This document shows positions 55,797-64,000 of a stretch of DNA of 64,000 nt, piece after piece. The stretch's first letter is position 1. The number at the start of each line of letters is the position of its first letter. The translations under genes were made by a program, and so were the position numbers. Origin of the DNA: Amaurobius ferox (taxonomy: Eukaryota; Arthropoda; Arachnida; Araneae; Amaurobiidae); NCBI GenBank assembly GCA_951213105.1, contig OX578140.1, positions 30,008,780-30,072,779 on the forward strand. Reading direction: 5' to 3'. Under the pieces are notes generated by a model. The model was not told the origin of the DNA, did no database searches, and was given only the letters and a program-made list of their open reading frames with translations.

Positions 55797-57370
55797 TACC
55801 TGACATAGAAAATGCAACACTATGAGGCTTTAGCTGAAAATCATGTGAGACAAACGCAGTTGGGCAATGTATGCAAATGATCTGAAATGCAAGTAGATTA
55901 TATGATTAGAGCGTGGGATAAAAGGGATGGAAATCGTAATTGAGCGAACAGTTGATACTATCTGTCGCCTACGAAAACCTGCATTGCGAGCTACTTTTCA
56001 TTTCAGAAGACACGTGTTGTTAAAGAGATGTCTGGCCCACGACGCTGAAGTCCGTTCAGTATTTGGACGATCGTGTGAGAGGGTTCATTTTAAGCCTACG
56101 TACGGCTGGGTGGTCGTATTGGCGTATCGTCGCTGAAACACGCGTAGATACGTCCACTATGCAAATGATTTGGGAAAGATGGATTGGAGATGGTCGTGTG
56201 AATCGTTGCAGTGATACACACTGTTCACAGCTGAAATCGCAACACCATAAAGTTGTAGGCGTAGCTTTATGTAAATCAGGCAATGGAAACAACAAGGAGA
56301 GCTATGCAAATGATCACAGTCACGTTACGCATAGGGAAGTAACACCTTGTTGAGCAGCATAAAAGCGCCAGGTCAAGGAGGAGCGATATCACAGCTAAAT
56401 TGTAGCGTCATTGGTCCCAAGTTGTAAAAATCATCACAGTATGCTAAGAGTACATCAACGTACCACATACGTTCAGTTGTCATCAACGGTACGGCAACAA
56501 AACAGTGTTTAACGTGAGGATGGAATGCACCTTTGAAGAATCGATGAACTATTGGGTCGTATTGCGGTCGTATTGGTATTACAATGACATTTATCCCACA
56601 CTACAGGTAACGTAGTTTCGACGCAAACAATTCGAAACCGTTTGCATGACGCAGGACTCAGAAGTAGACACATTTTTCGACACCTACCTTTTTAACGTCT
56701 TCACCGGTTACGTCGTCTCCAGTGGTGTTAAATGAGACGCAATTGACCGACAGAATGACGAAACATTCTGTTCACGGATTAATTACGATTCTGTTTTGTC
56801 ATGCCAGATGTCCGTACTAGCGGATGGAGGCGCCCTTCAACAACGCCACTAGGAAGCTTTTTCTATCAGTCACCACACAGCCCCCTAAATACTACCATGG
56901 TTTATGGTGGTATAACATTTGGTGGACGAACACTTTTGGTCCACGTTTCTGGCAGTATCAGGGCACAACGATATGCCTCTGACATGATGAGACCTGTGGT
57001 ATAGATATATCTGTCAACCTGGACTGGACTGCTTTTTCAGCAGTATAATGCCACATACTGCACGGGTAACTATAAATAGTCTACGCGGTTTTGATATCCT
57101 GCCTTGGCCAGCATATTTTCCGGATTTCTCGCCAATTGAGCATATCTGGAACATCATGGGTCGCCTATTAAAATAACTCCCAATTCCAGCAAACCACGTT
57201 CAGCTACAAGTCCAATTGCATGCTGTGTGGAATGCCATCCTTCAGCACACCATTGACCATCTCATTGACGGGATGCCTCGTCGTTTTCATCTTGCATAAC
57301 CCCTCGTGGTGGGCCTATTCTGTATTGATCTAATGTTAATAAAATTCCGTGCTTTCATTTTCTAGGTATG
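55797..57370 (+). pseudogene. Tc1-like transposon, decayed (copy 1)
   Basis: A cut-and-paste DNA transposon with transposase remains in several frames. The N-terminal helix-turn-helix is seen at 56063-56230 (LRTAGWSYWRIVAETRVDTS, IWERWIGDGRVNR), with the expected initiator changed to TTG. A middle part with the pattern TIRNRLHDAGLRSRH is near 56620-56680. The catalytic part runs from about 56800 (MVYGGITFGGRTLLVHVSGS, AQRYASDMMRPVV) to FQQYNATYCTG near 57040, where the usual catalytic Asp of FQQDNA is Tyr. The end has DILPWPAYFPDFSPIEHIW and HTIDHLIDGMPRRFHLA. Outer ends are roughly inverted (CCTGACATAGAAAATG at the left; CATTTTCTAGGTATG at the right). Inactive. Confidence 0.85.
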
Positions 57371-57429
57371 ATTTTTTGATCATTCGCACATCTCCATGCT
57401 ACAAATTATATTCTGTAAATTTCATAAGG

Positions 57430-58176
57430 GATACATCAATTTCTTCATGGTGTTACGATTTCAGTTGTGAGCAGTGTAGTTTCATCCAGACGTACGTCAG
57501 CACGTATCGATCGATGCATTCAAAGGCATGGGGTGTCGACCCTACAAAATACGACTGTAGACATTCTTCAGAACTTGTAGGGAACATTGGATGTTCCACT
57601 ATCAGCGAGAACAGTTTCTCGACGATTGGCTGAAAGCGGATTGCACTCAAACTCTTTTTTATGAAGACTGCCGCTGTGTGAGATGGAAACAGATCCAATC
57701 CTGCTGCGACTGTTGAACGCCATAGTGCTCAACAAAGCGGCATCATGATTTGGGGTGCCGTCGCCTTTGATAGCCGGTAACCTCTGGTTCGTATTAGAGA
57801 CACAATGTCGGCACGACGATATGTGATGATGATGCTGCCGGTTGCACTGCCCTACCTTCAGCGGTTGCATAATGCTGTTTTTCAGCAAGTTAACGAAGGA
57901 CAGCATACGGCAGACATGAGCAGAGAAGCCATGCATGGTATCCAGGTGCTTCCTTGGCCTCTGCTATCTCCAAATCTCCCATCTATCGAGCATGTATGGG
58001 GCGCAATTGGACGTCGTTTGACTGCCCTGCCCCAGGATCAAACAGAGGACGGTATGTGGAGGATGGTTGAAAGTATATGGTCATTCATCCCTCAGAAAAT
58101 TCTCTGCATACTCATTGCAGCTTTTCCTCGAAAGTTTGCTGCTAATATCGCTGTAATAGGTGAGCCTACTGCCTAG
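57430..58176 (+). pseudogene. Tc1-like transposon, decayed (copy 2)
   Basis: A second, different Tc1-like transposase remnant directly after copy 1. Its left part (57430-57480) is an inverted match to 56215-56275 (CAGCTGAAATCGCAACACCA and its complement), perhaps a shared terminal repeat. Then come IMIWGAVAFDSR-like residues (57745-57775, frame-broken), RDTMSARRYVMMMLPVALPY, FQQVNEGQHTAD (catalytic Asp replaced by Val) and VLPWPLLSPNLPSIEHVWGA. The terminal stretch is open from 57805 to 58176 (123 codons). Inactive. Confidence 0.8.
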
Positions 58177-58539
58177 TGATCACCCTAGCTATGTCATTAC
58201 TATATTGCATTATCCTTCTAGAATTAACATCACTTATTTATATGTGTCATCTCTATCTATTCTCCCTTTATCACCACATTCTATTCCGTCTTTCATGGTA
58301 TTTTCTGTATTGGTAAATGTATATTTCGTCAGTTTTTACTATTGCATAATGCTTTGCTAACAGTGCTATAAAATTGTTCATCTGCCAGATAAAACACAAT
58401 AACAACTCTACCAGGAAAGCGTTTTCTATACCTGTGTTGTCCCTGTAAATGCAAGCGTGTGGGGAACATGTTTATATATACTGGAAAAAAAGCTTTTTTT
58501 TTTATAAACTGCATCTCACATTTTCTACCAAACCTTTTG
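58177..58539. other. Non-coding, no gene seen
   Basis: No supported feature. Confidence 0.45.
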
Positions 58540-58650
58540 ATATGTACAACCCTTAGTAATGTAATGTAAACCTAATAATGTGCAACACTACGTATGTACA
58601 ACACTTAATAATGTAAACTTAATAATGTTCAACACCACGTATGTACAACA
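58540..58650 (+). repeat. Short tandem repeat, about 50-55-bp unit
   Basis: The phrase TGTACAACACTTAATAATGT with ACCTAATAATGTGCAACAC and TACGTATG recurs about twice with changes. Non-coding. Confidence 0.6.
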
Positions 58651-58833
58651 CTAGCATAAAAATCCTTACCATTGAAATAAGGAAGAAATACATTCAAGGT
58701 TTTATCTAGAATTCCAAATCTAGGTGTGTGTACTAAAATTGTAAGGTATTTTTTGGTTGAAAAGTTAAAACAAATATTTTTAGAGTATGATCCTCATTTC
58801 AAAGAACATTTTCAACGATGAACATAATTTTAA

Positions 58834-60481
58834 GGGGACTCAGTACCCTTCATTTGGCGAAAAATGACGAAAATACCGATTTTCAATTTTTTTGCTTAAA
58901 ATATACCTTGACATCCCTAGTATATCCTGACAAAGTTTCGTGAAGATCCGAGAACTATAAATATAATAAAAAGACTTTTGACTGCAACTGTGTCCCTTTA
59001 AATACTACGCCTATTTCTCTGTTTACGCTCTGTTTACGCTCTGTTTACATCGCATCTGCAACTGAATACTCTCTGTTTTACAAAATATTTCTACCAGGAA
59101 GAAGATGAAAGTGCTTAATCATAATTTTAATTGATAAAGAAACGTTGTTTACTTTTTCCGATCTGCTTTCGTTCGCTAATAACGTTCATAAACTGTGGAA
59201 TTCAAAATGCAAACGAAAGCTTGCACAGTGCGACGTGGGCAAAATGTCCTAAAGAAACTTTTGTACATAAAAAACGTGTAAAACTCTGTGTAATGGAAGT
59301 TGTGTGTGAATATAATAAAGGTACACTGCGCTGCATAAAAGCATCACAGAATGCCTTAGGTGTACGTTTAGGAAAGTGCTCCATGAATCTCGGTGTTGCG
59401 CTCGATTTTCGAAAAAAAATGCTTCGACAAAAACGACGAAGTGCAAAATATCAACTTGCACGTAAACTGGTTAAAAAAGTAATTTTAAAAAGAGACAAAT
59501 TAGTCAAAACAGGAAGGTGTAACATACAGTGCAGGGCATTTTTAAAAGAAAGTTAAGAAATAATGGTAGTTATGCAGAAATGATATGCATAAGGTTACGA
59601 AATATTGTGTGTTTTTATGATATGAATATATTTTCAAATCTTGTATTTCTTTTATAATATAAACATCATTATATTTATAGTTAAGCTATATCCTAATGAA
59701 ATGAGTCAATTGTATTTCATGGTGTAAAAATAATAATGAATTTGATAAAATCAATTTTTATTTATATTTTTTCTCGATTTTCTTTTCAATGTGTGACAAC
59801 TAAGGTTTCGGCTAATGGTCACTTATATAAAATAAATATAGTCAAAATCAATGAAACAGCTACAGTTTTAAAGGTAAGTGTATAATAAATAAATTAAAAT
59901 AACATTTAAAGTAATTTAAAATGGATTTGGAATAATTTTTCAAAGGTAAAACCTTTAAAGTGCTTTTTCTCAGTTCGTGTTTTTTCAGTATATCAATATG
60001 TTCAAAATGCTAAAACTTAAATATATATTCCTCAATTGACTTGATTTTTTTTCTGGCTGATCATTATAGTACATTTTATGAAACTAAGGATCGGATTTGC
60101 AATAAAATCAAAAGTTTTTTTTTTTAAATAGATATGTACAAAAAACTCAATTTTTTGTTGAATTTTTACATATGTATCAACATTTTATTTTTTTCTCCCG
60201 AACTAATTAACTTTTTAAAAATCCGATCCTTGAAGTTATAGAAGACACTTCAAAGAACCTTATAAAAAAAGGGTTGCAAAAAGTTAGAAATTGTAGGAGA
60301 AGATAGGTTTTAAAAATTATTTAAATTTTTAAAAAAAAATTAAATTTTTCAAATTGTATCAGTAGAATTGTCTTTTTTCTTGATAAAATAATTTTCCTTA
60401 ATAAAATCATTTAATAATATGCAAAAAGAGTATTGTAAAGAGCTTAAACAAAAAAAATTGTTCAAAGGGTACCGAGTCCCC
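58834..60481 (+). mobile_element. Kolobok-type DNA transposon, TTAA target duplication
   Basis: The left end GGGGACTCAGTACCCTT (58834-58850) and right end AAGGGTACCGAGTCCCC (60465-60481) are inverted with one mismatch in 17. TTAA flanks both sides (58830-58833 and 60482-60485). Total 1,648 bp. Inside, a transposase remnant lies at about 59160-59556; the other parts are AT-rich. The TTAA duplication and this TIR fit the Kolobok superfamily; piggyBac also uses TTAA but has a different terminus. Class assignment is inference. Confidence 0.85.
59131..59556 (+). pseudogene. Transposase C-terminal remnant (Kolobok/Mutator-like type)
   Basis: About 130 codons, in frame to a stop at 59556, without an ATG (opens at TTG). 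The pattern NANESLHSATWAKCPKETFV, followed by LCVMEVVCEYNKGTLR and ALGVRLGKCS and a Lys/Arg-rich tail (RKKMLRQKRRSAKYQLARK), resembles the C-terminal part of arthropod transposases annotated as Mutator-like or Kolobok. The N-terminal catalytic part is missing or decayed. Its position inside a TTAA-flanked TIR element supports its being that element's own transposase. Confidence 0.65.
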
Positions 60482-60485
60482 TTAA

Positions 60486-61251
60486 CATTTCAGGGGCCTA
60501 AAACATGTGGAACGCTCATTAGGAGACCTATAGAATAGTCCCAAATCCCAGATTTTAGGGATGGTTGCGAAGAAGACATGAAAGAGTACTCGTATATTTT
60601 CCTTACAGATGCGACCTACATACCTAAGTAAACTAGGTTTTCAAAAGGTCAGAATATATATTGATTTTTATTAACCAGTTTAATATGAATATAATTAATA
60701 TGTTTATTATAATCGTACCTTCCATAATTCATTACAAGCTATGAATTGAGAACATTTAGACACATGTACTGCACTTAATGGTTTGTTTTAGTTGTATTGT
60801 GCAAAGTTATTGGTAAACTAGAAGGCTAGGCTTAGTTGTCATTTTTTTTGTATTAAATATAATGGGTTTATAAGATGTATTTCGTAGGTGTATTATAAAT
60901 TATATGTATGACCCATGGTATCTGAGATATTTGCATTTTATGTAACGCAAGATTAATAAAAATTGGTTTTTAAATAAGACATTGGTGATTAGAAAACTCA
61001 TTTTCTAATAGTTTAATATTAATGTATAGTAATATTTTCCTGGAACATAAAATTGTCCACGGTAATCTTACCTTCCTCTTCTCATTCACGAGCAGATGTT
61101 TACTGTATTTTTGATTGAGGCCCTACCAGAATATTTAAAACCTAAATGCGAACCGCAGATACCAAAAGGTTGCTTAACTCTGATTCACGCCACGCAACCT
61201 GACATTTCGTTATTACGGAATTTAATATATCTCCATGTAAATACGGTCGGG
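60486..61251. other. Non-coding, no gene seen
   Basis: No supported feature. Confidence 0.5.
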
Positions 61252-61512
61252 CAGCACATCCCAGTGGTTAGAACCCGAGGTTTGCACTCGGAGGACACAA
61301 GTTCGATTACCAGTTCTTCCCAAACTGTCTCTCTTTAGGCAGAGTACGAGCACGTTAAATATGTGGTCCGGAAGTCCGTCCGAGAGACTGGTGGTAGGGG
61401 AAGGAGCTCCCTGTGGCTGTCGCCCGCTTTGGGTTTAAATTGGGTGGTACTGTCTTGGCCGTCCAAATGGATACCTTACAGCTTCGGGTACGTCGGAAAG
61501 TCTAGGTTGAAA
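61252..61512 (+). mobile_element. tRNA-derived SINE, old full-length copy
   Basis: The head GGTCGGGCAGCACATCCCAG keeps box A (ATCCCAGTGG) and box B (AGTTCGATTACC). The body GAGTACGAGCACGTTAAATA, TCCGAGAGACTGGTGG, and the tail CCGTCCAAATGGATACCTTA and GTCGGAAAGTCTAGG follow. Many substitutions. No target duplication was recognised. This is the only dispersed copy here that keeps both pol III boxes. Confidence 0.85.
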
Positions 61513-61765
61513 GAAAATAAAAGTACATCTGTAAGTTTTCTAAGAATATTTGAGTTTAAGTTTTCTGGAAAATGTAAGAAAATGTTCTTGTTCGCAAATT
61601 TACAGTATTAAGTATAACTTTTGTTATTATCTACTTTTTTAACAGGTTCAGATATGTATATGATCATTTTCAAATAAGAGATGTTCAATTATATAATACA
61701 AGCCATTTCCAAACGCTTAGCGCATTTGGAGTGGCTTGTGATCATAAAATATAACACTTACACAC
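61513..61765. other. Short non-coding spacer
   Basis: No supported feature. Confidence 0.4.
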
Positions 61766-62044
61766 TTAACATTTTGCTTACGGGTGGGACAGCGTCAATC
61801 TCAAGCAAAGGACCTCTCAAAAAACAGGTATTTGATATACCCTATCCCAAGCAGTTCGATTCCCCTTTGCAAGTATTGTCGTCCATGGACGCCAATGCCT
61901 GCCAAAGGGGATCGAACTTTTTGGTTTAGTGTATGTCTACAAAGGAGGATCGAACTGTTTGGGGTAGGGTATGTCAAATACATGTCTTTTTGAGAGATTC
62001 TTCGCTTGGGATTGAAGCTGTCCAACTTGTAAGTAAAAGGTTAA
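61766..62044. mobile_element. TTAA-flanked foldback MITE (271 bp)
   Basis: The element at 61770-62040 lies between TTAA (61766-61769) and TTAA (62041-62044). The ends are CATTTTGCTTAC and GTAAGTAAAAGG (inverted partners). The arms of about 100 bp pair from both ends: GGGACAGCGTCAATCTCAAG against CTTGGGATTGAAGCTGTCC, and ATATACCCTATCCCAAGCAG against the complement of CTGTTTGGGGTAGGGTATGT. The loop is about 75 bp and itself repeats GGATCGAACT. It has no coding capacity. TTAA duplication and a C(C/A)TTTT-like start suggest a piggyBac- or Kolobok-mobilised MITE. Confidence 0.88.
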
Positions 62045-62983
62045 TAAAAGTTGATGACAATTTTTCTGGATATCAAAAACTCTTTCAGATTTAAAAATAA
62101 TAGTACAACACATATTGTTATTCTGTTAATATGTTAAAGGAGAAAATATATTGAATCTCATTTCCGCGTTCGACAAAATATTTTAATTGCTTAATTTCTC
62201 TGATTGGCAGCGAAATATATAAAATTGTGTTTTTATTACTTCTGAGAGGCAAAGGGGTGTACATTTTTTAACAGTGCTACGTATCGTCATTCATAATTAA
62301 AAAATTTCAAATTTTCTATTGATTTTAAAATTAATACGGATCGAATAAAAAGCGGAACTGGTCGATAATTAAGCAAACTGTTTACATTATTTTGCATCTA
62401 CACCCGTAGTTAAAAATTTTGGAAAAAATATATTTTTGTTGCTGATCCAGAACAGTGGAGCCCAACCAGTCGATCTCGATCTACCAGTCGATATTTGCGT
62501 GATTTTGTATTAGATCATTACTTTACCCTCCATTTCAAGCACTTAAAACATTTTATTGATACCTAGTAAGAAAACAAATCTCGGCCAAGATTCGAAGATT
62601 TCTTCAAGATTAAGAATACCACGAACGTTAATGGAGCCAAGACTTCTCAAAAAACGGTAGTTTTGAATAATTCATATATTTTCATTTAATAGAGTAAATG
62701 GAGCGTAAGACATTATTTAACGAGCGTGGTTTGAACAGAGAAGGAGTGGACATAACTTTTAATCCAAACTCGGTGCTTATAAAATCACTATTGGGCAAAA
62801 GTACTTTAAAATACTCGCGTATATAATTGCTCTTCAAGGGCTTTATAAAATGTTTAATGAGGAACATTTTGCTGAAAGTAAAAGAGAAAAAAAAAAGAAA
62901 GTTGCAAATTTGTAGACTGCACAAATACGTGTATATGTAAGTGGACTCTTCAGTTTAAGATGAGACTAGGTATTTAGATGAAT
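62045..62983. other. Non-coding, no gene seen
   Basis: No supported feature. Confidence 0.5.
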
Positions 62984-63232
62984 GACTGGTTCGTTCGTTA
63001 CTAATTCCCCCGTGGTGAAGGAACGCCTACGCACCATGTCTACAAGACCCCCCAGTGTATTCCATGGCGAAGGGGAGGAGATATGCAGCTTCACTTTTAC
63101 AGAGGTTTCCCGAAGGGCGGGAGTTTGACTTGGCCTCGACATGAAAACATCCATGCGCACTGGCGGGATTCGAACCCGCAACCCGGCGATCAGACGGAAA
63201 CGCATAACCCTGACCGCTCGACTACCGGATCG
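62984..63232 (-). mobile_element. Second SINE type, tRNA-derived with intact pol III boxes
   Basis: On the minus strand it starts GATCCGGTAGTCGAGCGGTC: TAGTCGAGCGG fits box A, and GGTTCGAATCC fits box B perfectly. Then a body unrelated to the first SINE (GGCCAAGTCAAACTCCCGCC, CTGGGGGGTCTTGTAGACAT) and an end near GGCGTTCCTTCACC. The tRNA-like part (63157-63232) is similar to tRNAs with a long variable arm but does not close as a functional tRNA. Confidence 0.8.
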
Positions 63233-63394
63233 GCTGACTGACAGGTAATCTTCAGTAATTGTTTGTAACAGACTGTAATAAGACTGTCCTCATCGAAATT
63301 TGACATGTACGGCTTATTCTTTTCCTGCTTTTGCGTTCCTGGTTGCTTCTTGTATTCGTGTGCCTTTGACTTTGCACATATCCGGAAGATTGGC

Positions 63395-63517
63395 TACTGC
63401 ATTGCAAAGGTTCCGTGAGCGTTGCCTGGGCTTAAAAGCAAGCTTTTAAACGGGAAAGAGGGGTCGCACTCCCCCTCTACTATTTTATGCTTTGCATTTG
63501 GTCAGTTCCCCCTCTTT

Positions 63518-63522
<5 letters not shown>
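63395..63522 (+). repeat. Penelope terminal segment, copy 3 (solo)
   Basis: Reverse complement of 50577-50700 with high similarity (TAAACGGGAAAGAGGGGTCG, CATTTTATGCTTTGCATTTG-like words, and GTTGCCTGGGC against GTTGCCCGGGC). No Penelope coding sequence is attached. It runs directly into (AT)n at 63523-63558, as the downstream side of the full copy approaches (TA)n. Probably the trace of a severely truncated or recombined insertion. Confidence 0.82.

Positions 63523-63558
<36 letters not shown>
63523..63558. repeat. (AT)n microsatellite
   Basis: About 18 AT units between the Penelope terminal segment and the mariner-type element. Confidence 0.95.
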
Positions 63559-63562
<4 letters not shown>

Positions 63563-63570
63563 TATTGAAG

Positions 63571-64000
63571 GTTGTCCCAAAAAGATTGAAACGCACTTTA
63601 ATTCTTTACCTGTTGGAGATAAGTGGGCAATGTAAATTGCAAAAATGTTAAAAGTTAGGTAGGAAATAAGCCTACGTTTAAGACATAGTCCACTAATTTT
63701 CAAAAAGTAACACTTTTGAAATTTTTATATGATCCCCTTAGACAAATTTGGTTAATCAGGAAATGTTTATTTTTAATGCAACAAGATCATTAAAGAAAAC
63801 CACATACATGTATCTTTAAAATTAAGCGAGTTATATTTAATTGAGAATTGAACATTGTGAATGGGGCAATATATAAAATTAGAAATGTAAATTTGTGACA
63901 TATCACAAAAAAGATAAAACTAGATGATAATACATAGGAGACATGGGAGACGTAGTGGTACCACTGTTTAAAATGATTTTTGTCAGTGTAATGCTTTATT
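63571..64000 (+). mobile_element. Mariner-type foldback element, truncated by window end
   Basis: Matches the left half of 15326-16166 (TGTCCCAAAAAGATTGAAAC, GTTGGAGATAAGTGGGCAAT) and then the complement of its right half (AAATTTGTGACATATCACAA). The outermost CAGG is lost. The right end lies beyond the window. Confidence 0.8.

Noticed and set aside
63157..63232. Functional tRNA gene on the minus strand
   Set aside because: Both pol III boxes are perfect, but the acceptor arms do not pair convincingly and a SINE body follows.

Overview
This window is eukaryotic, intron-era genomic DNA (AT-rich, no operons, no ribosome binding sites, no convincing host gene) made almost entirely of transposable elements in layers. 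The element mix (a Penelope-like element with an N-terminal GIY-YIG domain, a Jockey-type LINE, tRNA-derived SINEs, Tc1, mariner-type, Kolobok-type and TTAA MITEs) suits an arthropod. I suspect a chelicerate such as a spider, but nothing here proves that.

Layout. 0.5-5.2 kb: a cluster of 'family B' repeats, a 2.4-kb-spaced duplication, a foldback copy and a 69-bp mini-insertion. 6.5-7.2 kb: a TIR element. 7.7-28 kb: 'family A' repeats (five long copies) spaced by non-coding DNA, a site struck twice by short retroposons (9.15-9.49 kb), a mariner-type foldback element (15.3-16.2 kb), diverged tandem repeats (17-18.4 kb) and a satellite-like array of a tRNA-derived SINE (25.4-26.9 kb). 27.9-39.2 kb: a pair of about 1.5-kb direct repeats that look like LTRs around a non-coding interior. 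The left copy was split by a 4.36-kb Jockey-like LINE with an 11-bp target duplication, and that LINE was itself hit by a 60-bp mini-insertion that put a stop codon in ORF1. 39-47 kb: quiet, with old repeats and one SINE. 47.1-51.5 kb: the Penelope-like element, with an 874-codon open frame (GIY-YIG nuclease, then reverse transcriptase), and a second, truncated copy head-to-tail upstream. 54-58.2 kb: SINE, family B and two decayed Tc1 copies. 58.8-60.5 kb: a TTAA-flanked DNA transposon with a transposase remnant. 61.2-64 kb: two SINE types, a TTAA foldback MITE, a lone Penelope terminal segment and a truncated mariner-type element.

How the parts relate. The SINEs and at least four 58-69-bp mini-insertions end in the same short 3' tail (TCGGACGGTCTGG core) and carry 13-15-bp target duplications. 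This suggests that one LINE machinery recognises that tail and that the tail alone is enough to be copied. Families A and B differ inside but share both ends (start TCTGATGTGGGCARCACATG, end hairpin closing in GGAAAGTAA), so they are probably moved by one unseen transposase. The most interesting items are the N-terminal-GIY-YIG Penelope-like element (Naiad-like) and the mini-insertions, one of which has an empty-site paralogue in this same window.
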